Source of the DNA: Lacrimispora xylanisolvens
GTDB taxonomy: Bacteria; Bacillota; Clostridia; Lachnospirales; Lachnospiraceae
Assembly (NCBI RefSeq): GCF_002934545.1
Contig: NZ_PTJA01000017.1
Location: forward strand, 61,234-125,233
Length of the DNA: 64,000 nt
Direction: 5' to 3'
The first letter of the stretch is position 1; the number at the start of each line of letters is the position of its first letter. This document shows, one piece after another, positions 48,422-57,737 of the stretch. The translations under genes and the position numbers were made by a program. The notes below the pieces were generated by a model. It was not told where the DNA came from, ran no database searches, and worked only from the letters and a program-made list of their open reading frames with translations.

Positions 48422-50173
48422 TTAGCTTTCTACGTAAAGAGAAGTAATATCATTTCCCTTCTGATCGTAGCAGCGGTCATCACCATCTTTTGCTTTGTGC
48501 TTATTCTTCTGAACAGTACCAGAAGTATTTACTAGCTTATAGGTAATTCCAGCTTTTCTTGCTGCTTCATAGTTAACGTTGTAGTACTCGTCATACTTGT
48601 CTTTAACTGCCAGCTTTTCATCATCTTTTACAAGCCAGCTCTTGCCATCATCACTTGCCTTGCCTTCTGCTTCGAGATCATCCATAAATTCATCTGTATC
48701 AAGAATGTTATATGTTGTCTTTGTCACTCCGCCATCTTTTGTCTCTTTGATTTTAACTACAGAATATTTGTCATCCTTATCTGCTTTTAACAGCATACCA
48801 GCCAGATAATACTTATCATCATCAACGCCTGTTTTACCAGCTCCTTTAAAAGTACCGGATTTATTAAAGAAGAAATTGAATGATTCTCCGTCGATTTCAA
48901 CATTCTGCTTATTTGTCTTCATGGAACCATCACTGCCGCTGCCGAAATAATATAAGTAGTAGCCTTGATCCAGCCAGTGATTTGCATTGTCTTTGAAACG
49001 GTCTTCTGTATCAAATGGGTAATCGTCATCATCGTCATCAATGATTTCAACAATATCTTTATTTGGGTTGTTGTCTTCAAACTTATAGAACTTCATGCCG
49101 CTCTTCATTCTTCCCTTGGAGTCAAAGGCGTATTTCTTACCATTAATGGTCTTGATTTCACCGGCAACCAGCTGACCGTCATTGTCTGAATAATACCAGA
49201 AATCTTCATCATCATTATATTTTTCTAAGTGCAGATTCTCATCAGGAACAACTTTGAACCAGCCCTTGGTAATTCTTGCACCATCTTCTGGAGAACCGAA
49301 ATATCTCCACTCTCTTGTATAAGCATTTGCGCCCTGACCGGAAGAAGCTGTGGCAGCGGTTGCTTTTGCAGTTGTTGCAGTTGCATCCCAAAGAATCCAC
49401 TCTGCATTCATACGGCCCCACTCATCAAAGCTGTACTTCTTGCCATTGATGGTTTTTCCGTCTTTACTTGTCTGTTTCTTACCGTTGCTCTTGAACCAGA
49501 ACCAACGCTCCTGCTCTTCATCATCAAAGGTATTGTGGCTGGAAACTCTTGCGTTTCCATCTTTTGCAGCATCGTCATAATCGTCATCTTTGATTTCGAT
49601 ACTCGACCAGCCTATGGTCTTTGCACCATCATCTTCTTTGCCGCAGTAGTAAATTCCTTCTTTCCATGCGTCATCGCCGGTTTCTCTTTCCCCATCGTCG
49701 TTGATCCAGCCGTAAAGCATCTTGCCTTCGTCATCAAAGACGTACTCTTTGCCGTTAATATTTTTAAAGGATGCGGTGTCACTGCTGGTAGAACTCTTAT
49801 AAGCTTTACCATTGGAGCCAAAATAGTACCAGTGATTTACAGGTTCTTCGTCATCCTCACCACCGTCATAATCTTCGTTCTCCATGGACACCCACTGATT
49901 AGTTACCATAGCGCCGTTGTCATCTACATAATAGTAGTCGTCATTGTATTCCACGATAACATCAGTTGCCATCTCACCGCTGTCATTTAAGTAAAACCAG
50001 TTGTCACCGGATTTTGCCCACTTCTCTGTTTCTTTGTCTCCGCTTCTGTTGTAATACACCCATGTACCATTTTCTTCCTGCCAGCCAGTTGCTGCGAAAG
50101 AAGACATGGACGCACCTAATGCCAGCAGTGCTGCTGTAGATAAAACAGCAACTAATTTGGTCTGCTTTCTCAT
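48422..50173 (-). CDS. Secreted choline-binding-type cell wall repeat protein (paralog 3)
   Basis: 583 aa. A signal peptide (MRKQTKLVAVLSTAALLALG..., cleavage near 28) is followed by repeats such as WFYLNDSGEMATD, WYYFGSNGKAYK and KKYAFDSKGRMKSG, separated by Asp/Glu-rich spacers, and a C-terminal module (GKTGVDDDKYYLAGML... VNTSGTVQKNK) shared with the other two paralogs but with an extra ~45-residue insertion. No enzymatic domain. Start ATG 50171-50173 after AAAGGAG (12 bases). TATAAT at 50243-50248 is the likely -10. Next to tandem recombinase genes on the other strand. Confidence 0.87.
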   Translation of the reverse strand: MRKQTKLVAVLSTAALLALGASMSSFAATGWQEENGTWVYYNRSGDKETEKWAKSGDNWFYLNDSGEMATDVIVEYNDDYYYVDDNGAMVTNQWVSMENEDYDGGEDDEEPVNHWYYFGSNGKAYKSSTSSDTASFKNINGKEYVFDDEGKMLYGWINDDGERETGDDAWKEGIYYCGKEDDGAKTIGWSSIEIKDDDYDDAAKDGNARVSSHNTFDDEEQERWFWFKSNGKKQTSKDGKTINGKKYSFDEWGRMNAEWILWDATATTAKATAATASSGQGANAYTREWRYFGSPEDGARITKGWFKVVPDENLHLEKYNDDEDFWYYSDNDGQLVAGEIKTINGKKYAFDSKGRMKSGMKFYKFEDNNPNKDIVEIIDDDDDDYPFDTEDRFKDNANHWLDQGYYLYYFGSGSDGSMKTNKQNVEIDGESFNFFFNKSGTFKGAGKTGVDDDKYYLAGMLLKADKDDKYSVVKIKETKDGGVTKTTYNILDTDEFMDDLEAEGKASDDGKSWLVKDDEKLAVKDKYDEYYNVNYEAARKAGITYKLVNTSGTVQKNKHKAKDGDDRCYDQKGNDITSLYVES

Positions 50174-50331
50174 AATAAATGCACTCTCCTTTTTTTCTTT
50201 TTGAAATAATTTAGGTGAAATTCCTAATTGCATCACAAAGCCATTATACTTCTAATATTGGAAATTATCGAAAGCAAAACCAATTTTATCTACTATTTAT
50301 GCTTTATTTTTACTATTTTTTCGAATTTTTC

Positions 50332-50360
50332 TTGATTTTTTAATGAACAGTTTATATACT
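50332..50360 (+). promoter_or_regulatory. Promoter of the tandem recombinase genes
   Basis: -35 TTGATT (50332-50337), 17-base spacer, -10 TATACT (50355-50360). The -10 lies in the centre of the inverted repeat 50345-50375. Confidence 0.72.
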
Positions 50361-50375
50361 TGTGTTAAACTGTTC
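50345..50375. repeat. 31-bp inverted repeat around the recombinase -10
   Basis: GAACAGTTTA (50345-50354) and TAAACTGTTC (50366-50375) are perfect 10-bp arms around 11 bases. The geometry resembles a tyrosine-recombinase core site (two inverted arms and a crossover spacer). A repressor operator is the simpler alternative. Confidence 0.6.
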
Positions 50376-50405
50376 TTGTTTGATTCTAAAAGGGAGATGG
50401 ACGAT

Positions 50406-51269
50406 ATGACGAAAGGAAACGTAATAAATGAAATTGCAACCGGGAACAAAAGCGTAGTCGAGCAAAGCCTTGATGATTTCCAGGAATATTTAAAAATCAA
50501 CAATATGTCTGCAAATACCATTCACGTATATCTGTTTGCAGTCAGACAGTTTCTTGGCCTCTACCATGTGGTCAGTCATGACAATCTCATGCTCTATAAA
50601 TGCTATTTAATGGAACATTACAAGCCGCAGACAGTAAATTTAAGAATTCGTGCCCTGAATTGTTATATGGAATCTTTAAAGCTTGCTTCTTCAAAAATGC
50701 TGATGATACGCATACAACAGAAAACATTTTTGGAGAATATCATCAGTCAGGCGGACTATGAGTATCTGAAAAACTGTCTTATCCGGGATGGGAACATGCT
50801 GTATTATTTTGTGGTGCGGTTTATGGCTGCAACCGGAGTGCGTGTCAGTGAGCTTGTAATGGTAAAAGTAGAGCATGTAAAACGGGGTTACATGGATATT
50901 TACTCCAAGGATAACAAAATAAGGAGAATCTACTTTCCAAAAAACCTGCGCATAGAAGCCCTTAAATGGCTGAATCAGATCAGCCGTGTCAGTGGATACA
51001 TCTTCTTAAATCGTTACGGCGAACCAATTACTCCTGCCGGAATAAGGGGACAGCTGAAAAAATTTACAGCTTTATACGGTCTGGATCCAAAGGTGGTCTA
51101 CCCTCACTCCTTCCGGCATCGTTTTGCTAAGAATTTTATTGAGAAATGCGGAGATATTTCCATGCTCTCTGATATTCTGGGTCATGAGAGCATAGAAACC
51201 ACCAGAATTTATCTGCATAGAAGCAGTACAGAACAAAAACAGATTGTAAATCAGATTGTGAATTGGTAG
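50406..51269 (+). CDS. Tyrosine recombinase/integrase 1 of a tandem pair
   Basis: 287 aa. N-terminal SAM-like core-binding domain (about 15-100), then the phage-integrase catalytic domain: Arg in AATGVRVSEL, His-x-x-Arg in HSFRHRFAKNF, His in LGHESIETTR and nucleophile Tyr in TTRIYLHR. All catalytic residues are present. I chose ATG 50406-50408 after GGGAG. It is a close paralog of the next gene, 6 bases downstream. Without phage or transposon neighbours, a chromosomal DNA-inversion role is plausible. Confidence 0.88.
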   Translation: MTKGNVINEIATGNKSVVEQSLDDFQEYLKINNMSANTIHVYLFAVRQFLGLYHVVSHDNLMLYKCYLMEHYKPQTVNLRIRALNCYMESLKLASSKMLMIRIQQKTFLENIISQADYEYLKNCLIRDGNMLYYFVVRFMAATGVRVSELVMVKVEHVKRGYMDIYSKDNKIRRIYFPKNLRIEALKWLNQISRVSGYIFLNRYGEPITPAGIRGQLKKFTALYGLDPKVVYPHSFRHRFAKNFIEKCGDISMLSDILGHESIETTRIYLHRSSTEQKQIVNQIVNW

Positions 51270-51275
51270 AAAATT

Positions 51276-52121
51276 ATGGTGAATGATGAATTAATAAATG
51301 AATTTAGAAAATACCTTAAGAAGAAAAATTTATCGGGCAACTCCATAACTGCCTATGTTGGCAGTGTACGTCTTTTTTTCACTTTGTATAATGAGGTTAC
51401 CCCTGAAAACCTGCAGCAGTATAAGAGCTATTTAATTCCGCGTTACCGACCGGCTACCGTGAATCAGCGTATTTATGCCATTAACCATTTTTCCCGTTTT
51501 TTAACAGAGACCAGTGAAGTGGATTCCATTGTATTGTCCTCCTACCGCCTCCCCTCTGTTAAAGTACAACAGAAAACCTTTCTGGATACCATTATTTCCA
51601 ATGAGGATTATGAGATCTTTAAAGAGAAACTGAAAGAAGAAAAAAATTATTTCTGGTATTTTATTGTACGGTTCCTTGCTGCAACAGGCGCGCGCGTCAG
51701 TGAACTGATTCAGATAAAAGAGGAGCATTTAAAGCTCGGTTATTTAGATCTCTATTCCAAGGGAGGCAAGATACGCCGAATTTATTTTCCCGATTCCCTC
51801 TGCGAAGAGGCACTGGCATGGTGCCTGGAGCGTGGAGTAGAGAGTGGTTTTTTGTTTTTAAATAAAGCAGGTCATTTAATTACTCCCCGCGGCATTAATT
51901 ACCAGTTAAAGCATCTGGCCAGCCGTTATGGAATAAATCCGGATACTGTTTACCCTCATTCTTTCCGGCATCGTTTTGCAAAGAATTTTTTAGCCAGGAA
52001 TAATGACATATCGCTGCTTGCAGATTTAATGGGGCACGAAAGCATTGAAACGACAAGAATTTACCTCACCCGTTCCAGCCAGGAGCAACAACAGTTACTT
52101 GACGAAATTATCACATGGTAA
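51276..52121 (+). CDS. Tyrosine recombinase/integrase 2 of a tandem pair
   Basis: 281 aa with the same architecture: core-binding domain, Arg in ATGARVSELI, HSFRHRFAKNF, MGHESIETTR, Tyr in RIYLTRSS. The catalytic half is highly similar to gene 1 (KIRRIYFP, PHSFRHRFAKNF shared); the N-terminal half is more diverged. The 5' gap of six bases contains no own promoter. Paired recombinases of this kind (compare FimB/FimE) often invert DNA, but no target switch was identified. Confidence 0.88.
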   Translation: MVNDELINEFRKYLKKKNLSGNSITAYVGSVRLFFTLYNEVTPENLQQYKSYLIPRYRPATVNQRIYAINHFSRFLTETSEVDSIVLSSYRLPSVKVQQKTFLDTIISNEDYEIFKEKLKEEKNYFWYFIVRFLAATGARVSELIQIKEEHLKLGYLDLYSKGGKIRRIYFPDSLCEEALAWCLERGVESGFLFLNKAGHLITPRGINYQLKHLASRYGINPDTVYPHSFRHRFAKNFLARNNDISLLADLMGHESIETTRIYLTRSSQEQQQLLDEIITW

Positions 52122-52195
52122 GCCTATTTTTTTATTATTTCATGTTTCTTTTTTCTAATTTCTGAGATATAATTTCAAAAAGGAGGATAATACTG

Positions 52196-53416
52196 ATGCT
52201 AATCTCTTTTCGATTTAAGAACTTCCGTTCCTTTTTGGACGAAACATTTGTTAATATGAAGGCGGTCACCTACAAAGAACTTCCAGACCACCTGATTTCA
52301 TTTGGCAACCAGAAGCTGATAAAGACACTGGCTGTCTACGGGCCTAATTCAAGCGGGAAAACCAATATTTTTCTTGCTTTTGCCAGTTTTCACTCTCTGA
52401 TTTTCTGGCAGCTGTTTCCTTCCCAGGCATCTTATAAAAACCGGTCTATTAATCTTTTACAGCTGAATTCCATGGACAAAATTGTTCCATTTGAACAGGG
52501 CGAGCCAGAGACTCCCCCAACTGAAATGGAAATATCCTTTATAAGCGGCAACAGAATTTATGAGTACGGGTTCTCTGTCTGTTCCCAAAACATCGTGACG
52601 GAACACCTGACCGTTGATCATCACCTGGTATATTCACGTACTGCAACGGAGCTTTCCTATGGTCGGTTCTATGAAAAATGCATGCGCTCCAAATCCGGAA
52701 TCCGTCCCCATGACAACCGGTTATTTTGTTCCATTCTATCATCTATGGATATTCCTGAAATAAATGCAATTATGAAGCCTTTTGAGAACTTTTTCTCCAG
52801 TAAAATTCACTATTACTTTGATGATCTTGAAATGTTTCAAATTCTTGGCAACACTTTAATGGACGGAAAGTTATTTAAAATCCTGGAAAATCCTGAGGCA
52901 ATCAATTTCAGTCTGAGTCAGCTTCGTAAGCTGGGAATACCAGTAGAAGATGTTAAAATTGAAAACGGGATTCCAAAACTAGGATATCTTACTAAATCCC
53001 GGTCAAGCGGCCAGTCATTTATCAAATATATGGATATTACGGAGATTTCCTCCGGTACTCTTAAAAATCTGTTTATGTTTTTAAGAATCTTTGAGCTGAG
53101 CAAAAACGGAGGCATCCTGATGGTTGACAGCATTTCCGGTGAATTCCATCCCACTGTGACCAAATTTATTGTTGATTCATTTCAGCAGGAGATGAACAAG
53201 AATATACAGCTTATTTTCTCAACTCACGACATCTCCATTTTAAATAACCAGCAGTTCCGCCGTGATGAGGTAGCTTTTGTAGACATGAATGAATACGGAG
53301 AGTCCAGACTCTATACCCTTGCTGATATTAAAGTCCGGTCTGACGCCAGCTTTTCCAAGGACTATCTTCTTGGTAAATACGGGGCAATTCCCCTAGTCAA
53401 GGATACAATCTTTTGA
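52196..53416 (+). CDS. AAA-family ATPase (COG1106/AbiL-like) with altered Walker B
   Basis: 406 aa, SMC/ABC-like ATPase fold. Walker A GPNSSGKT (49-56), signature-like ISSGT (284-288), Walker B-like ILMVDSISGEFHP, H-loop FSTHD (His344). In this family Walker B normally reads (V/I)DE; here Asp311 is followed by Ser312, so the catalytic Glu appears missing. Relatives include abortive-infection and OLD-like proteins, but no nuclease or toxin partner adjoins it. ATG follows AGGAGG by nine bases; terminator at 53422. Confidence 0.82.
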   Translation: MLISFRFKNFRSFLDETFVNMKAVTYKELPDHLISFGNQKLIKTLAVYGPNSSGKTNIFLAFASFHSLIFWQLFPSQASYKNRSINLLQLNSMDKIVPFEQGEPETPPTEMEISFISGNRIYEYGFSVCSQNIVTEHLTVDHHLVYSRTATELSYGRFYEKCMRSKSGIRPHDNRLFCSILSSMDIPEINAIMKPFENFFSSKIHYYFDDLEMFQILGNTLMDGKLFKILENPEAINFSLSQLRKLGIPVEDVKIENGIPKLGYLTKSRSSGQSFIKYMDITEISSGTLKNLFMFLRIFELSKNGGILMVDSISGEFHPTVTKFIVDSFQQEMNKNIQLIFSTHDISILNNQQFRRDEVAFVDMNEYGESRLYTLADIKVRSDASFSKDYLLGKYGAIPLVKDTIF

Positions 53417-53421
53417 CCATA

Positions 53422-53448
53422 AAAAAAGACACACTATGTGTCTTTTTT
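53422..53448. terminator. Bidirectional terminator after the AAA ATPase gene
   Basis: AAAAAAGACACA / TGTGTCTTTTTT around a three-base loop, between convergent genes; U-runs on both strands. Confidence 0.9.
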
Positions 53449-53894
53449 CAACTCAAAAGATGAATACTTGCAGTATCTTTAGAACAGACCTCAAGCACAA
53501 TATTGCATTCTGAAACATGCTGGTAATTAATATCCAGAGAATAATCCACCTGAACCTTTAAACGATCCTCTTCCTCTGCAATCCTGATATCATTGGTTCT
53601 GATCCCAATCATCAGCTCTCCAAATGGCGTTGCATAACAGGAAATGTTTTTCTTTTCCTTTTCAAAGGTCATATGAACACTGGTGCTTCCTCTTTTTATG
53701 ATATCCATTCCTGCCGGGTGAATCTTAATGGTGTTTCTGGTCACACCATCTACCCCTTCCTGAACTTCATCATAAAGAATATAATGATTGCCGTTTTTTA
53801 AAAAATAATCTCCTCTTGTGATCATTTCCACAGCCTGATTATCATCTTCCACGATTTGCGCACCGCTGATACTGATCAGAACATCTCTCGTCAT
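53448..53894 (-). CDS. DUF1934 protein (YwiB-like)
   Basis: 148 aa, predicted calycin-like beta-barrel. Begins MTRDVLISISGAQ; conserved GDYFLKNGNHYILYDE and TPFGELMIGIRT segments. Function is unknown in this family. Last gene of ddl-murI-DUF1934, 14 bases after murI. It begins after GAGGAG. Confidence 0.87.
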   Translation of the reverse strand: MTRDVLISISGAQIVEDDNQAVEMITRGDYFLKNGNHYILYDEVQEGVDGVTRNTIKIHPAGMDIIKRGSTSVHMTFEKEKKNISCYATPFGELMIGIRTNDIRIAEEEDRLKVQVDYSLDINYQHVSECNIVLEVCSKDTASIHLLS

Positions 53895-53908
53895 CGTTTA
53901 TAACTCCT

Positions 53909-54727
53909 CTAGTACTCTTCTATATTTATTTGTCTCGTCTCTTTCACCTGACCTGGAAGAATGGAGGCAGCAAAGCTTGTGAACTTTTCCGCCAGATCAC
54001 TGACATAGAAATGATATTTATCAATGCTGCTGCCGTCCTGATCACAGATCAGCCCATTCTCCTCCAGAACCTGCTTTAATTCCAGAGCTGTCTCATAAGC
54101 CGGATTGACCAGAGTCACTTCCGGTCCCATCAGCCTGCCTACGGTGGAACGCAGAAGTGGGTAATGGGTACAGCCTAATATCAGTGTATCAATGTATTTG
54201 CCTTTTAATTCGCTTAAATACCGGGATGCAATTTCATCTGTTACGGAATCGTGAAGCAGTCCTTCCTCAACCAGGGGCACCAGAAGGGGACAGGGTTTTC
54301 CAGTCACTTCTATGTCTTCCCGCATTTCTTTGATTACCCGTGTATATACACCGCTTCTTATGGTCCCTTCGGTTCCGATAATTCCAATCTTACCATTCTT
54401 GGTGGATTCAATTGCAGTTCTTGCACCTGCATGAATGACTCCGATGATGGGAATATCCAGATCATGCTCTACTGTCTCCAGTGCACAGGCAGTGGCTGTA
54501 TTACAGGCAATTACAATAGCTTTTACATCCTGGGTCATAAGAAAACGAATAATCTGTCTGGTAAATCGGATGACAGTGTTGCAGGATTTGTTCCCATAGG
54601 GCACCCGTGCCGTATCACCAAAATATACAATTCTTTCATCCGGCATCTGCCTCATGATTTCTCTTGCAACCGTAAGTCCGCCTACGCCGGAATCAAACAC
54701 TCCAATGGGAGAATTTCTATCTGCCAT
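53909..54727 (-). CDS. murI: Glutamate racemase
   Basis: 272 aa, makes D-glutamate for peptidoglycan. The two catalytic cysteines are seen in IACNTATA (Cys75) and LGCTHYPL (Cys186); the N-terminal IGVFDSGVGGLT is typical. Cytoplasmic. It is 12 bases after ddl, forming a D-amino-acid wall-precursor operon. Confidence 0.96.
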   Translation of the reverse strand: MADRNSPIGVFDSGVGGLTVAREIMRQMPDERIVYFGDTARVPYGNKSCNTVIRFTRQIIRFLMTQDVKAIVIACNTATACALETVEHDLDIPIIGVIHAGARTAIESTKNGKIGIIGTEGTIRSGVYTRVIKEMREDIEVTGKPCPLLVPLVEEGLLHDSVTDEIASRYLSELKGKYIDTLILGCTHYPLLRSTVGRLMGPEVTLVNPAYETALELKQVLEENGLICDQDGSSIDKYHFYVSDLAEKFTSFAASILPGQVKETRQINIEEY

Positions 54728-54739
54728 AATATCTGCTCC

Positions 54740-55804
54740 TTAATCGTCAAACCGGCTCAAAGCGTCTTCCATAAGACAATTAACGAGCTGATCCTTGCTT
54801 ATTCCTGCTGCTTCCCAAAGCATGGGATACATACTGATTGCCGTAAATCCCGGCATGGTATTAATCTCATTAAATACAACTGTTCCATCACTCTTAACAA
54901 AAAAATCCACTCTTGCAAGTCCCCGGCCATCCACTGCCTGGAATACCGCTTTTGCTGCTTCTCTCACACGTTCAGCAGCACCATCGGGCAATTGGGGATC
55001 GATTACTGTTTTTGAATCCGCATTGTTATACTTTGCATCGAAGTCATAAAATTCCGCCGCTGCAAGAATCTCTCCCACACCAGAGGCCTTAACCGGCTGA
55101 TTGCCGCCGCCTAAAACAGCACATTCAATCTCTCTGCCTACAATCATCTCTTCTACCAGAATCTTACGGTCGTGTCTGGCTGCCTCAAGTAATGCTGTCT
55201 CCAGTTCCTTTTTATCTTCCGCCCTGCTCACGCCCTTGGAAGAACCGGCATTGGATGGCTTTACAAACACGGGATAATCAAACCGTTCTTCTACTCTGGC
55301 AATTACCTGCTCCATATTTTTTAACTGATGGCGCATGACTGGTACATAGGCCGCCTGACGCACACCAAGGTCGTCAACAATAATCTTTGTATATAATTTA
55401 TCCATGGAAACTGCAGAAGAAAGTACGCCACATCCCACATATGGAATCCGGGAAAGCTCCAGCAGGCCCTGGACGGTTCCATCTTCGCCCAGCAGACCAT
55501 GGAGTACAGGAAATACCACATCTGCCTCAACAAGTTCTGTCTTCGTTCCATCAAGTAATATGACAGCTCCCATGCCAGCATCCGGAGAAAGAATTGCACG
55601 GACACTTCCCTCTCTCCAGGTTCCGTCTTTGATTTCCTTTACAGACTCCGTTTTAATCCAGTGTCCTTCCTCAGTGATTCCGATCAAAAGCAGATCATAT
55701 TTATCTTTATTTATATGGTCTATCACATTGACAACTGACATACAGGAAACAACGTGCTCCGATGACTGTCCGCCAAATAATACAACCGCAGTTTTCTTAC
55801 TCAT
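54740..55804 (-). CDS. ddl: D-alanine--D-alanine ligase
   Basis: 354 aa ATP-grasp enzyme. Motifs: FGGQSSEH at the N-terminus, KPSNAGSSKGVSRA, the omega-loop region EFYDFDAKYN typical of D-Ala-D-Ala specificity (not the VanA type), and FNEINTMPGFT. Start ATG 55802-55804 after AAGGAG. A promoter TTGTAA-16-TATAAT lies at 55844-55871. First gene of ddl-murI-DUF1934. Confidence 0.95.
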   Translation of the reverse strand: MSKKTAVVLFGGQSSEHVVSCMSVVNVIDHINKDKYDLLLIGITEEGHWIKTESVKEIKDGTWREGSVRAILSPDAGMGAVILLDGTKTELVEADVVFPVLHGLLGEDGTVQGLLELSRIPYVGCGVLSSAVSMDKLYTKIIVDDLGVRQAAYVPVMRHQLKNMEQVIARVEERFDYPVFVKPSNAGSSKGVSRAEDKKELETALLEAARHDRKILVEEMIVGREIECAVLGGGNQPVKASGVGEILAAAEFYDFDAKYNNADSKTVIDPQLPDGAAERVREAAKAVFQAVDGRGLARVDFFVKSDGTVVFNEINTMPGFTAISMYPMLWEAAGISKDQLVNCLMEDALSRFDD

Positions 55805-55843
55805 TCCAATCTCCTTAATAAATTCTTGATTTACAGCGTTTAT

Positions 55844-55871
55844 ATTATAGCACATATGGTTACAATTACAA
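55844..55871 (-). promoter_or_regulatory. Promoter of the ddl-murI operon
   Basis: -35 TTGTAA (55866-55871), 16-base spacer, -10 TATAAT (55844-55849). Confidence 0.75.
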
Positions 55872-55899
55872 ATAGATTCCAGAAAAAAGGAGGTACTCT

Positions 55900-56550
55900 A
55901 TGAAACAGAAACGTGATTTATTCTTATGTATTACCTGTCTGCTCATTGCTTTTTTACTGACACTGGCAAATGACAGATCAAGCGATGAAGCCCTTGCCGC
56001 CAGGATCGCCCCCGAAATCCTGCGGTTTCATGTTCTTGCAAACAGCAACAGCACTGGGGACCAGAATTTAAAATTAAAAGTACGCACCATGCTTCTCAAT
56101 TCAATATATGAAGACCTTGGTGAAAATGCATCCCTGGAAGATACAAAAACCTATATCCGCTCCCACGAATCCATTTTGGAGAAAAAAGCAGAAAACTACA
56201 TGAAGAACCTGGGATATGATTATCCCGCACATATGGAACTGACCAATTGCTACTTTCCCACCAAAACCTACGGAGATATGGTATTCCCCTGCGGAACTTA
56301 CGAAGCAGTAAGGGTAAAAATTGGCGAAGGAAAAGGACGCAACTGGTGGTGCGTCCTCTATCCTCCGCTATGCTTTACCGATTCTTCCTATGCAGTCGTT
56401 CCGGACACCTCAAAAGAGATCCTGCGCCACTCCATGGATGAATCTGATTATTTAAAATTAAGAAAAGAACCGGTTAAAATCCATGTAAAGCTTAAAGTTT
56501 TGGATCTGCTGCCTGTTCATAAAAAAGCAGTTACTTCGCAGAATCCATGA
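55900..56550 (+). CDS. spoIIR: Stage II sporulation protein R
   Basis: 216 aa. N-terminal hydrophobic export segment (about 6-24), then the family sequence APEILRFHVLANSNS, KLKVRTMLLNSI, and NWWCVLYPPLCF. In Bacillus it is made in the forespore under SigF and triggers SpoIIGA processing of pro-SigE. I see no clear SigF promoter. ATG follows AAGGAGG. Its last 20 bases overlap the end of the convergent TolC-like gene. Marks the host as a spore former. Confidence 0.94.
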   Translation: MKQKRDLFLCITCLLIAFLLTLANDRSSDEALAARIAPEILRFHVLANSNSTGDQNLKLKVRTMLLNSIYEDLGENASLEDTKTYIRSHESILEKKAENYMKNLGYDYPAHMELTNCYFPTKTYGDMVFPCGTYEAVRVKIGEGKGRNWWCVLYPPLCFTDSSYAVVPDTSKEILRHSMDESDYLKLRKEPVKIHVKLKVLDLLPVHKKAVTSQNP

Positions 56551-57733
56551 TAATACCCTGAATGGCCCACTGGTACGTGTTATATGCCTGATAGTAAGTA
56601 TTATACGCACTGTCTTTTTCGCCCTGTGCCTTTAAGTAGGCCATCTGTGCCTGAAGATACTGGATTTTACTGATCATCTTCAGGTTAAAGGAACGGTCTG
56701 CCTTATCCTTTTCCAGAGTTGCTTTCTGGAATGCGGTATTTGCAGCTTCGTAAGCAGATTTTGACTGCAGGATACCCTGATAATAGGCCTGCATGGTTAT
56801 CTTTACATTCTGCTCTGCATCTGAAACATTTTGATCCTTATTTTTCATTCCAGTCGTGGTTTTACCGGAAGAATCATGACGTGCAGAAATAACATCGTAA
56901 TTGTTGGAAACTGCTTTGTCAGAATCGGCTTCCAGATTAAGGGCTGCTATCATCTCATCAGTAAGCTGTGGAAGACCACCGATAGAGGGAGCAGAATCTG
57001 AAGAATATCCCGTCATCAGGCAGAGGGAGCGGCTTAAATTGTCAATGGTGCTGTTGATCTTTATCAGCGATCCTTTGGCAGACAACAGATCTTTTTGAGC
57101 AGATAGAACATCTGCTTCTGTAGCCATGCCTACCCCTAAACTTAAACTCTGAGCTTCATAAGCAGCATTACTTAACTCCACCACTTTTTCAACCATAGCG
57201 CGGCTAGCCTGAGCACTATTGAACCCAATCATCGTCTGGTTCGCATAATAAGTGTATGATTTGACACCCCGGTTTATATCAGATCTTGCTGATGAATCCA
57301 TACGATTCATATAGTCGATGGATCGCTGTTGTTGATCTGCTGCTACCTTTAGCTGTTTAATTGCAGAATTTAACGCACCGTACTGCTCTGCTCCAGTTGG
57401 AGTGTTCAATGCACCAGACTTTTTTGCTTCATCTGCATCAGTCTGCAGATCCTTAACCTGACGTCTCATCTTATCAATAATATATTGATAATCATCTAAA
57501 GCAGTTGAAAAAGAAGTTTCTGCATTCTTCATAGCAGGATTAAAGTACCTTATCAGATCTGGCAATTCATCAAATTCAATGGTCTGATCATTTAACCGAT
57601 CCCACTTCTCCTGTGTCACTTCTTGGGGTATGGGATTTTCTGCCTGACCAGGACCTGCAGCAAAAGCAGGAAACGCCGTGCAGGTAGTGATCATCGCAGC
57701 AATGAAAATCGGTAGACTCCATTTTTTTCTCAT
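56531..57733 (-). CDS. TolC-like secreted protein B', locus 2
   Basis: 400 aa. Signal peptide MRKKWSLPIFIAAMITTC..., cleavage near AFA-AG (residue ~25). N-terminal block WDRLNDQTIEFDELPDLI..FNP; TolC repeat motifs GMATEADVLSAQKDLL and KMISKIQYLQAQMAYL. As in the other three, the stretch from NNYDVISARHD to YYQGILQSKSAYEAA is short, polar (K, D, Q, N) and not beta-strand-like. Start ATG 57731-57733, four bases after the A' stop, with GGGAGG. Pairs with A' on one transcript. Confidence 0.82.
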   Translation of the reverse strand: MRKKWSLPIFIAAMITTCTAFPAFAAGPGQAENPIPQEVTQEKWDRLNDQTIEFDELPDLIRYFNPAMKNAETSFSTALDDYQYIIDKMRRQVKDLQTDADEAKKSGALNTPTGAEQYGALNSAIKQLKVAADQQQRSIDYMNRMDSSARSDINRGVKSYTYYANQTMIGFNSAQASRAMVEKVVELSNAAYEAQSLSLGVGMATEADVLSAQKDLLSAKGSLIKINSTIDNLSRSLCLMTGYSSDSAPSIGGLPQLTDEMIAALNLEADSDKAVSNNYDVISARHDSSGKTTTGMKNKDQNVSDAEQNVKITMQAYYQGILQSKSAYEAANTAFQKATLEKDKADRSFNLKMISKIQYLQAQMAYLKAQGEKDSAYNTYYQAYNTYQWAIQGIIMDSAK

Positions 57734-57737
57734 ATCA

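Noticed and set aside
50406..53416. Integrases and ATPase as a prophage or integrative element
   Set aside because: No phage structural, replication or conjugation genes, no tRNA attachment site and no flanking direct repeats were seen.
54740..55804. D-Ala-D-Lac (VanA-type) ligase
   Set aside because: The omega-loop EFYDFDAKY and the neighbouring murI indicate an ordinary D-Ala-D-Ala ligase.
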